DNA from: Bombus terrestris | Taxonomy: Eukaryota > Arthropoda > Insecta > Hymenoptera > Apidae | DNA length: 64,000 nucleotides | NCBI RefSeq assembly: GCF_910591885.1 | Contig: NC_063279.1 | Span: forward strand, 1,116,001-1,180,000 | Reading direction: 5' to 3' | Shown: positions 34,153 to 46,100 of the stretch, in pieces | Position numbering within the stretch: position 1 is the stretch's first letter | Layout: each line of letters begins with the position of its first letter | Position numbers and translations under genes: made by a program | The notes under the pieces: model-generated | The model's database searches: none | Told to the model about the DNA's origin: nothing | Seen by the model: only the letters and a program-made list of their open reading frames with translations

Positions 34153-37100
34153 CTACGATTTTAATATTTCTTTGAATATAAATTATTTATCGAGCGTTTC
34201 TTCTGAAACTACTACTTCCATACCTAATGGAGTAAGTATTTTTGAGTTATACGATTTTCCAAATATTTTACCTGGATGCAGCCTACTTTTCCAGTGCTTT
34301 CCATTCTAGACGCCACGTTCACGGTGTTTCCCCAGATATCGTAATGAGGTTTCCTGGCGCCAATAACCCCAGCAGTCACAGGGCCGTGATTGATACCCAT
34401 TTTCAGAACAAAGTGATTGAAGCTTTGCTCGTTGATGCTCGACAATGCTTTCTTCAACTCCAGGGCGAATTCAACGAGAGTGGACAAGTGACCCCACCGG
34501 GGAGCATCCTCGGACTCCTCCGAGTCTGTGATTCCGGATGCCGCCATGTATGTCGAGCCTATCGTCTTGATCTTGATGATGTCCTTGAATTTAGATTGAT
34601 CGAGGATCTAACGAAAGAAGAAACGGAAATAGAAAGTCGATAGAAAATTGATATATTGCCATATTAAATCCCTTAAAAGTTCTGATCTAAAATCCCTGCC
34701 AAATGTAGGAAAATATCTAAGGAAAGGTCCTTTTCGCTGTACAATTGCTTTGTTACGCTTTTGTCCTTTTTATCAAAAGCTTCTGTTTTCTTATTTACGA
34801 TAATGTATTGGTCGATAAAATTCAATCGCATAACATTTCAGAAATAGAATTTTAAATCGAGGGGTTGAAGAAACTCACCGCATCGAAATCGGATATGACT
34901 TCGTTCAAGAACCTGAGACACTCGAGGCCCTGGTTATTGATGCTCTCTTCGCTGTAGAAATCGGCAAAGTTCGGCATACTAGCGAACAGAACACCCACTT
35001 CGGCGTAGCTTTGGCTGTAGAGATCATCGTGGTGTCTCGCACTCGATAGAAAATAAGCAGCCACGTGCGGCGGAAGGATGTTGTAGATGAGGGCGCCGTT
35101 TCTGCGCGTCATGTCCGCCGCCCTTTCTCTCTGCGCCACCACCTCCCTTCCTCGTAGGTACAACATCCTCCTCGACTTTTCCGCCTGCAAATCGATCGAA
35201 TCCTCATCGTGCGAGTCGTCGAAACCGAGCAACTTTATCCTTAACGTAACCTTTCATTTATTTTTCAACAGGGTTTGATTAAAAGGTTAGTAGTTTGTTT
35301 AAAAACATTCATCGACGAATAATTTCGTGAAACATTGTTCTATTCTTTTTTCTTTTTTCGTTTACTTCGCGAGAAGCGAGGGGAGATTTCTGGCTCGGTT
35401 TCATTTACGTTAAATGCAAACCACGATTTTCCCCTCGTGAAAGACAGACGGGAACGAAGGATGCGCCCTCGACTGTCGGGACAAGTGCAGCCCTCGACTT
35501 TGATGAATCCGTTCGAGAGCTTCGTACGAAGGCTCGATAATTTATCGTCGCTCGAGGAGAAATTGAATTTTCGCTATCTCTACGTGGAACATTTTAATTT
35601 GGCAAAACTATTTCGATAGAGTAAAGATTCGCTGATAGAACTGGCAGGATGAGAAGACGTTTGCAAAGAACAGAGAAAGTATCGTGTATTTCGATTTTTC
35701 AAATATATTGGGTTATTTGGGCAGATCGAAATTTTTTAAAAATCTAAAGATAATACTTGATAATAATTGAATAATATGGTAATATACCTATCCAGCACAT
35801 TTTTTTTCTTTTCGGTAATATTTCGCCGTTTGCAGAAATGAATTCTCTCAAGTAAGTCTTGCAAAGAAACGTTTTCTTTTTCTTTTAAGAGACAGCTTGT
35901 CCAACCTTGGTATTTCATTCGACGGAAATTTATGATAAATAATTCTTTCCCAATTCTATAAACAAGGATGTTACGATGTTTCCAAATTATTTAATATCTG
36001 ATTTAAATAACGTTATTGCATATATTACTTACATATCTGGACACGATGACCAGAGAAGTAGCTACGATGAGAAGAGTGGCAGATAGGCAATATTTCGATG
36101 GAAGGGGGGTCGGTTCGAGGGAAGAAGCGTAATCCTCCCAGTCCAGCCTCGCATTGAGTAGACAGATGTTGATGAAACACTGGACGCCCGAGATGCCGTA
36201 CATTAAGTACGCCTTGCCTAGATAGCATATGTAGGTCGGCATCGAGGTCGCCACAAGTGTAAGCACACCGATGTACGAGTAGTATGAAGGATATGGACAC
36301 CTCGAAGACAGGGTTATGGTGGCGTTTAGGGGCGGAATGGTTTCCTCGATGACCACGCAGTTGAACTGTAAAATGGGATACAGAAGTTAACAACTCAGAA
36401 AAATAGCGTAAACTGGATTTATTTTTTTCCTTTTGCTTTCCTTTTAACAGTATTAGGTCATCCCATAAGTTCGTGCCAAATTTTATGTATACATTTCATG
36501 TGTCGATTTATAAACATACGGCGATAAGGGACCAATGCACTTGAAAAATGGAAAGAAGTTGTACAACGAGAGGGGGATTACATTTTTTCATGAAACTGAA
36601 AGGTATGTAAACGATCTTAACATATATAACCGCTCGAAAAACGGAACGAACTTATGGGATGACCTAACAGTTCAATGGCTACGTATTTATTCATTAAGAC
36701 GTTTATCGAGTATCAAAATTGTTTTGAATTATTCGTTAATTGGTTAACTATATATTAACACGTTAATACAATATTACGCTTTCCCATTGCTATGGTACAA
36801 GCAAGTAGAACAACCATAAATCACTGTAGGAAATTAAAAGTTCTTTTTCTTTTGAATTAAAATAATGCAATCTTCTTAATTAATTTATTGAATAGATGTA
36901 GGTAGTTGTATGGACAACCAATAGAGTGTAGTTGTGATTATCGTTCCGGTTGATTTTGTATGTGTTTTATTTATGTTTAAGTTTATGTTTTGCGTAAGAT
37001 CTGCGAGTGCGAGTCACCGTAAAGCCGGAAGGAAAACGGAATTAAAGAAGAAAGATGTTAATTCGTTTGTTTGAATTGATAATAATAAATATTAGTCGTT

Positions 37101-40100
37101 CAATTGATTAAATCATCAGGAGAAATGTACATACCATATCGAGAATCAGAAAAATGCCAAGGGAAAATGTCATCATAAGGGCCAGAGCTCTTCTCAGCCA
37201 CATAGCCTTGATGGCACTGCCCAGACACGTGGCACCAGCCAAAACTACCGCGAATAGCACCACTATCCCAATACCGCCCCATGTAAAAGGTCCCCAGGGC
37301 TGAAACCTCCAAACTGGGGCGGCGCAGATCATCACCAATGGCCCACCGAGCAATGACAAAGGGGAAAATGCTTCTTCGGCGTGGTGAAACTCAGACTCCA
37401 CCTTCGAGTCCTTGAACCGCAAGGTCAACCAGTACGCGTGACCTTTCAAATGTGCTCCGCCAGCTATAATTAATATTATTTACTTGTAAATAGAAAGATT
37501 TATGGAGTGAATTTCATAGTAAATCATTCAAAGCGAATCTTCTGTTAATTTTATTATCAATGAAACATTAATGCTACATTAATCGATAACAACTTCTTTT
37601 ACTTTAGTAGATTTCCGAGGAAAGAATTTTCTAGACTGTGGCAAATTTATAGGCCTTTTTCAGGATGCTCTTTAATTTCCATTTTTAAACAAATTACACT
37701 TACCAAGACGTTTTACCTTCGAATAACAATTTAATCATTAATAATAATCAACAGTCAAATACTTCAACTTGCTCACTCTTGTTATCCAGTTCCTTTCTCA
37801 GCCTCTGTCTAAATTCCTCCGAGTCCTCTTTATTGTTATTTCTTTCGTTTCCTGCGTCAATCGTCTTCCTGGCGTCCTCCGTGAGCGAGGCGATGCTCTT
37901 GGTGGCAGCTGGCTTGAAGGGTTTCAACGCCCGGACTATGAAGTATGTGACGATGCCCGCTTTCTGTAGTGCCTCTTCTCTGTCCTCGCCGTGCGCTGGC
38001 TCGACCTCGAACTCGCCATTCAGGAAGCTCAGCGTCGTGTTCGAGATGTGCACCCTCCTTCAAGCCATTACAACATCGTTCGTGTCGATCGTTCCTCGCT
38101 TACGAAGTTTTATCTCGCGAATCTGACTACGGGATTATTCGGGAAAGAGAAGAAAGGAACGAAAATTTCGAGACGTTTGCCATTGGAAAAACGGTCCTGA
38201 TTATCCAAAGACGTGGGCGTGGCCATAAAATAGGACTGAAAGGAGAATTCACGTACCTATTCTGTATTCATGGTAATGTCGAAGGGCGTTCGAGCGTCTT
38301 TCATAAGCGATTCTCTGGCTGCAACTTGCCGTTACGTTATTGTTCTCGAGTGAATTGTAGTTCGTGTGAATAATAATAAGGTTACGGTACTGCCGGTTAA
38401 AATAGTTGGTGACGTGGCATAGACGATTATGTGCAGTATCATGTACTTAATACTCCAGTCTTGTGTTTAACGTGAATTCTGGGTTATATTTTATCACAAA
38501 GTGGCATTAAAGAAAATTGAGAAAAATATATTCGTCTTTGTTTTTCCCTATGATCTTCGAATGGATGAAGTGAAATCGAAATGAAGAGATCGCTGTCGTG
38601 TTACGTGTTACGGAAAAAGAATAGAAGAATCGCGTGACAGGGAGGACCGAGACCAGTGAGATTTCTAATATACATTAGCCTGATGCGGCAAAAGAAACAA
38701 TTACAATGGTTGGGTAGACCATGCTTTTAAATCACGACTATCAAGGGGCAGTTTTTTACCACGCGACTCGGGCATCTCACCCTTTAATACAGCTAAAATT
38801 AAAGTACGACAGGGCATCAAAAACTGCTTGCCAGGCGTTTCACCAGGTAATTAATATCAAAGATATACGGAGTACGCTCATTACGTGTCCACCGACGTCA
38901 AGGACGCGTTTTATACGTCGTCGCATCGATATCGTTTAGCTCCAGAATCGGGCAGCTTTCTCGCGCCTTTCTTCTCCTTTATCCCTTTTGAATTTCGGAG
39001 ATGGACAAGGTCGAGAAATCAGAACGTCGATACTGATAGAATGATCGTCTTTTTTTTTGAAGGAATTTTCCACAAACGAGTATATAGAAGTCTATTATTG
39101 ACATAATTCTATATTGAAAAGTATATTTAAATACCCCTCTATTTTGCAAACAAAAAACAGGTGCAATATAAATAAATCACCTAGATTACTTTTTTCCTTT
39201 CTTCGTAAAATTTAAACACCTTTGATAAATATTCTTTACGATAGTCCTTTTATTTGTAAAAAGATACGTTCGAGTACTTGCTTCTTTTCCAAAGAAGAAA
39301 GAAGCCTACGCACGATCCGTTCGAATTTTCCTTGTGAAATTTAACTACACTCTGTTCAACTCCAACAAAATAATACTGAAATGTTTACAGAAAGAAGAAA
39401 AGAGATTCTCACCCTGCCATTCCACTGCTCTCCATCTTGTTCGCGAGTTCGACATCCTTGCTGTACACATCGAATTGCCATTGTCTCTGCCCGAGGACAC
39501 CGGCCAACACAGCACCAGTGTGTATGCCCACCCTCATGTCGACAGGGCTATTGGTCTTTTGTTGCACGTACTTGATGGCGTCCACCATAGATAAGCCCAT
39601 ATAGACGCAGAGAACAGCGTGGTCTGGTCTTTCCACGGGTGCTCCACTTATGCAGTAGTAACAGTCGCCGAGGATCTTTATTCGCAGCTGCTCGTATCTA
39701 AAGATTTTCGAAATATCATTCTGCGTGAGAATAATAACAGAACTTGAAGTATATATTACGATACAATAGAATTCACGGTATGATAGTTGAACGTAAAATC
39801 CACGGAATAATTTAAAATATAGTAGTTGAATTTATAGCGTAAAGGCAAAGTTTATAAGATATAAGAAGAGAATACAAAGTGCAAAAGTAGAATTTTCCAA
39901 GTAAATAACAGTGAAAGTTGAACTGGCTATCGATACGAAAATAGGCTTTTAATTGCCAAGCTTTCATCTTTTAAAGGTGAAGTTAATTGGGAAGTACGGC
40001 GTAGAATTTCTAATTAAAATAAAACATGAGTAGATAAAAATTGAAATTCTTCGAGCAAAAAAAAAAAACGCTCGAGAATCGTCGAAAGTTTGATGCACGA

Positions 40101-43100
40101 TGGATTACACGTAATCCACTCTGTATGTTGATTAAGCTATCAGGAATTTGTGATTGAAACGTTCGCATAGAAATGCAGTTTGAGTGGCGGGAATTTCGAT
40201 TTAGGAAGGTAAGGGAGGAGGATTTAATTTTTCATTGGATCTGAAGCCGCTATTTGGCGAATGAGAGGAAAGTACGTGTCAAGGAGCGTCTTAAGTGAAG
40301 GATGTTCCGCTAGAATTATACGTTGACCCGTATCACTACCGATGCTGCAAGGGCTAAATCATCTACCTTCTCTAAACGCAGATTTAACCAATTTTAACCA
40401 GAGATAATCGACTTTTATATTTTCTATATTTCCATTTCCAGAGATCAGATCTCGATATTATCAAACCTACGATTTCGATAGTTCTCGCTAACGTTACGTT
40501 TTCGTCCCTTTTCGACGACTTTAATCCTCATCCTCTTTCTCACGGAGGATTTCTATAAATTAATTAAAAAGAATATAAAAACACGGTGTAGAGTGGCTCA
40601 GGAAAGTATTTGAATATTTATAGAAACCGTCCGTGAATGTACTGTGTACGTTTTACAAGACGCTTTGGAATTTCATTAGCATCGTAATGAAACACAATTG
40701 TACACAATGCAGACATATTTTGCAGAAATTACAACAACGTTTGAACGATAGATCTTATTCTATATTAGTATGTCTTAATATTTAATGGGAATATTTACGA
40801 TCAGCACTGTAGAGATGCATCCATGCAAAATTTTCGTTTATAGTAAATGCTCAAATAATTTCACGAATCATTGTATTTCCGATAATTCTCTTGCGACGTT
40901 TGAACGTGGACGGTTCGATAGAGTGAAATATCACGCGATAGAAATTCGTTAATGATACACCACTTTGCCCTCAGATGTATCGATTGTTGGAGACGCCCAG
41001 GTGAAGGACTCGCGAGTCTATCTTTCTTCGAGAACGATCGAGAAAACGAAGAAGAGACTGGCCAGAATTTTCCGATAAAGTCAATTTCGCAGCTGGCAAT
41101 TTCAGGATTTTCATTATTCTCCGTATATGAAAGAAAGAGAGAAGAGAGAAAAGTGGAATGGAGCTCGTGAAAGCGTTTCGCGTTCGTTCTAACCGGGTCA
41201 CAGCCGAGTGGACTGTAAACGAACGAATTCTTTCGCGGTGTCGATAGCTTCGCTGTCGATTAATTCGATCGTTCGTCGCACCGTTTATCGACAACTGGTC
41301 GATTCGAGGCATGTACCGTTGACAAAAGCAACGTGCGTTTCCTTTGAACTTTACATTCGCGAAAATCCCGGTAATCAGGTACACATTTATTTCGTGATTT
41401 CTTTGAATGCGTTGTTCGGCCAGTTGCTTGATAATCTCGCTTAAAATTTGTTCTCTCTATGCGTATTCTATTAAAACTTGTAGGAAAGAAGCTGACAATT
41501 GCAGCGACAATTCGTGTATCAACTTCTTAGATCTACTCAAAAGATTTGTCCAAATCGAACTAATAACAATCAGTCCTATCGATTCTAATTCTAAGAAAAA
41601 TTCTCTGTCAAACGATTTTCCTAAAAATGAATCGCTTACCTTTCACTGAGTTGATCGAATCTAGCAAATAGCTCGTTAAGAATCTTCACTAGTTCGCTAG
41701 CGCTGTACGTGGAAGAAATCGCAGTAAATCCAACAATGTCCGCATAGAGAATCGAGACATTCTCATGCCTGGACATGTAAATTTTCTTGAACTGCGTATC
41801 CAGCGAGGCGCCTAGGTCCTGTCGCATCATTACAGCCACGTGTTCCGGAAGCACGCTAAGCAGCAGCCTTTCCTGCTCGGCGCTTTGTTCCTCGATCACA
41901 AGTTGCACTTCCAGGCTCTGTCTGGTTTCTAAAAAGGCTCTACGTTGTTGAAACTCGGTCAGAGAGTAACTGGAAGCACCCAGAAGCATGGCGCCTATGG
42001 ATAGCGTCACTGTCAGCACCTGGAAGAAACATTTTGGATGAATTCTAGAACATTTAATTTTAAAAAATCGCTTTGAACGCGTTGATGGTTATAAAGAATA
42101 CGATCGTTGCAGTTCGATTTGTTTATGAAATTGTACTTAAAACACATCGTGTCAGAAATAAGGAAATGTTCAGATCAAATTATAATAAACATACAACGAA
42201 CGCTATTTTCAACGTTAATAACAGTTTTATGAATTTAATAACGACGTTTTCTCTTTTCGTACTAAATTTTCGTATTGGCAGTCGATTCAGAATAATTTCT
42301 GACACATCTATCGATTAAGTTAAATTGTACGCTATTTAACCGCATAGGCTGTCCCTTAATCTGCAATTTGATTCGAAATATCATAGTTCGAGACAAAAAT
42401 TGTACAAAGCAATTTTACGAATTTGCATTTGACATGCGATTTGACGTGTTTCAGTCCCGAAAATCACTGTAATCTGCATGCTTGTGTGTATCATATTAAT
42501 AAGTTAATTTCATTGAACCCGCGGTAAATTATCTAATGTATTTAAATCTGCATTGGTACCATTTTTCTGTCACTTTTATATTCTACGTAGAATAGCTAAT
42601 TGACAGCAACATGGTAGAAAAAATATTTATTAGAAAAATTATTAATAAATAATAATACGAATATAAATATACATGTTGACGCATAAAGTACAAGATAACT
42701 AATTTTAAACGTTTTTTTACCCACAGCTGTATCTGATTTTTTAGAAGAAGAATACATGTGTAGCACAATTTCACTGAACGACTCGATTGATTCCATCGAA
42801 CAAATTAATCCGCCTTAATCCACCCAAAGAAAAAAACATATAGGACGCTCTCAAAGCTCTCAATTCCATTCCTCTCGACCTTTTTGTATTCACCGATAAA
42901 TTATTCCCTCTTGTTAGGAATGCCTTTCATCGATTCCAGGTTAACCACGATTCCCAACTGCAACGCATCGGAACAATTAATACGAGAGATATTTCTACCC
43001 ACCCCATTTTGTTCCGCGTTTCTAAATACCGAACGAAAAACGTCGCTGAATACAGCAAACCAACGGATCGATAATCCATTTTTGTTCACTTCGCATCGGC

Positions 43101-46100
43101 TCGGAGAATGCTTTCAAATCCGTTCACGTGTTCCAGTTGACTGGCCGAAATCGCCGCAACACCTGTATCGTTTCTCATACCTCGGTGCTGTTTCTAATTT
43201 TCCGCATTCTACACGGAAAACTGCAGAACGCGCGAATTCTTATTCACCCGGTACCGCCTTTGTTCGTTTGTGCGTCCCTGATGACAATTGGAGAATCGTA
43301 ATTGAATGTTCCACAGCGGAGAAATAAGCACAGGCAACAATTTCGTCGTTATCGCTTTTATAGACCAATAATTATTTACTAATATTTGCGTTGTAAACAT
43401 TTTTTGGTAGATTTCCTAATCGTTTTCTCTAAATCCCTGCAACTATTTTCTGTGATTTCTTCGATAGTTTCTATGATCTATCAGATCTTTGCGATTGTTC
43501 TATGGTAATTTCTGCGTAAAGCTCCTCGGCTTATACCCATTACCAATTAGTTGTAAAATAAGTTTTAGAATATCGTTGATCGTTACTTTCTCACGTAATA
43601 ATTTACGTCTCATGGATAAATCCATCGTCCTTTAACTCGAATCCTTTAACAAATCCTTTAACAACGATATTTAACGCAACCCACTTTGTACCTGCTTCTT
43701 ACTCGATGAAAGGGTTGACAGATCCTTAATTAACCCTGATAAAGGGTTCATTGAACAACAATCAACGATCATTGCAATCGTTGGTGGAATAGATGGAGCC
43801 GGTGATTTCCGTGATCGAGCCGATGGCTTTCAAAGAAACGTTCCTGCCATTGAAAACCGATCGTATGTCGTGCATGGAAAGGCAGCATGTCGCGTCATTG
43901 CACATCTCTCTGTCTCCAGTTTTCTCTCTCTCTCTCTTTCTTCTCTTCTCTTTCTCTCTCTATTTTAAACAACCATTGACTGAACTCTACTCGACTGTTA
44001 CTAACGATAGAACCACGTGCACGACTGGAACTTTCGCTTTCGTGGTCGTTCTTGTTTAGGAAAATTTGTAACAGAGTTCCTATCCACTGTTTCGTCACGG
44101 TTCACTACAGATTTGTAGACCGCCATCCCCGTGATTCCGAACGATAATAAGTGGAAAACGGATAACAATCGTCAGGATGGATATTCTCCTTCTTTGAAAA
44201 TTAGTTTTCTAATATTCAGAGATTCCGAAGAATTTCAATGTTTGCTTCGACTGTACGTGCTATTGGTCGGTCATCAAACTGAAACCACTACATATTGTCG
44301 ATATCGTTCATTCGATATCGTTGATAAATATGTATGATAAGGGAAGATCGTTGCCACCGTGTTGCATAAATATTCCATTGATTTCCAAAAGGAAGACGAT
44401 AACTGAGTCTCGTTACACCGCAAAATTCTCGTAAATTTCAAAACTCTACGCGTAGAAACTTGATTGCTTTTTACGCGAAACACTGCAGACTTTCACAGAG
44501 GCCTGAACGCAAGGTGACGTCGACGTTGCGTCTCATTTTAGCGAACGATTTTCCAGCTCGTGACGGTAGAACGTTCGGTAAATTTACCCCGGGGTATAAT
44601 TTCCGACCTCGGAACTGCGAATTAAGGCAACATATACGAGCCACGAAGAAAAATGAAGCCAATTCAACAGGGTTGGAATATAGATGCCCGACAAACACAA
44701 AAATTCATAAATTCTATCCGTGCAACCCTAATTCACTCTGTGTACAAACTCGCTCCTTCCACGCGTCGATCATCGTGTCACGCGACAAAGAAAGTAATTA
44801 TTTTCAAACTAGTCGCGAGTATAATCTCGTCGTCGAAACGTTCGCGTAATGATTTACGTTTGCATCGAGTGTACGAAAGAATTTGCGCCATTTTCAAAAG
44901 TTTCAATGAAACATCTTAAACTTCAATTTCATATACATACGTGTATATATATATATATATATATATGTCTATGAATTATTCAGGAGTCAATCTCGTCAGC
45001 TCCAGTTTCTGAAATTTTTCTTTAATAACTCGCTCTTCCACGAGGCGGACCGAAGAATTTGCGTTGCCAATTCTCGCACGTTCATTGGCAAGCCTCGTCA
45101 AAGCTCGATTAAACGACGTTTCGATCATCGAGTCCCTGAATTCGAGCGTTCACTCCGGCGATGACGGATCAGAAACGCGAAGTTTAATTACGAACTTCCC
45201 TTGTCCGTTCGCCCCTTTCACGAAGGAACATAGCAGCTTTAATTAGCGACCTGGCTAAACTGGACGTTGCCTATATTCGTAGAGCAGACTGATTAAAAAC
45301 TCGGGAACGGTGGCCTTGTTCGTTGAAACGGTAACTGTGCTTCTCCCCTGAGACAATTAACAGCGTTCTTAACAGCGTTCGCTGCTAGGCGAGTTTCCGT
45401 ATATCTTAGCTGTGGTATCCTTCCCTTCTTCATTTTCATATTTTTAATATTTCCGTATATACGTAAACGCAGTTTCGCCCTTGCGAAACCGGTAACACGC
45501 ATGATCTAAGATTATTACGTTTAAATGTTAAGCATCGTATTTCCGTTAGAGATAAAATAAAATATCGTATTTAGATTAAAGCGCGAGAAGCTAGAATCTT
45601 TCAATTAACTTCTCGTTGATAGACTGTCCAGGTTGATGGAGAATGGTAAGAGAGTGGTATCTCGGAAATTACAGTTATTTATTACCAGGAACAAATTGTC
45701 TCACAAAAATTGACAGCGGGCGAAAATGGCTTCCTATAAATTAGTCGAGCTAGGAACGTAATCAACTGGAGTGTTAACTTGTTGCACGACCGGCGTGCTT
45801 CGCGAATTTTCTTTCTCAATTTGTTCCATTAATTTTTCCCATTTCGATCTACCGTTTCTTCGAAAGACTTTATTTTAAACCAAACGAAAAATCATCCAAG
45901 CCAAACCGACTCTATGCCGACGATGATCGCTCGATATTACGTTGAAACATGAAATTACATTTTATATCGGCTAACTTTAAACAACCGAGGATCCTGATTA
46001 AAAAATAAAACGAGCTATCTAATCCAAAGATCCGTTATTTTAATCGACGCCGTAACGCGGCAAGTTCTATAAATTCTACGGGCTTCGTCTAAAATTAGAA

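Noticed and set aside
42884..43327. 147-codon plus-strand open frame in Ac3 intron 1
   Set aside because: No domain, no splice or start context, and low-complexity AT-rich composition; no support beyond length.
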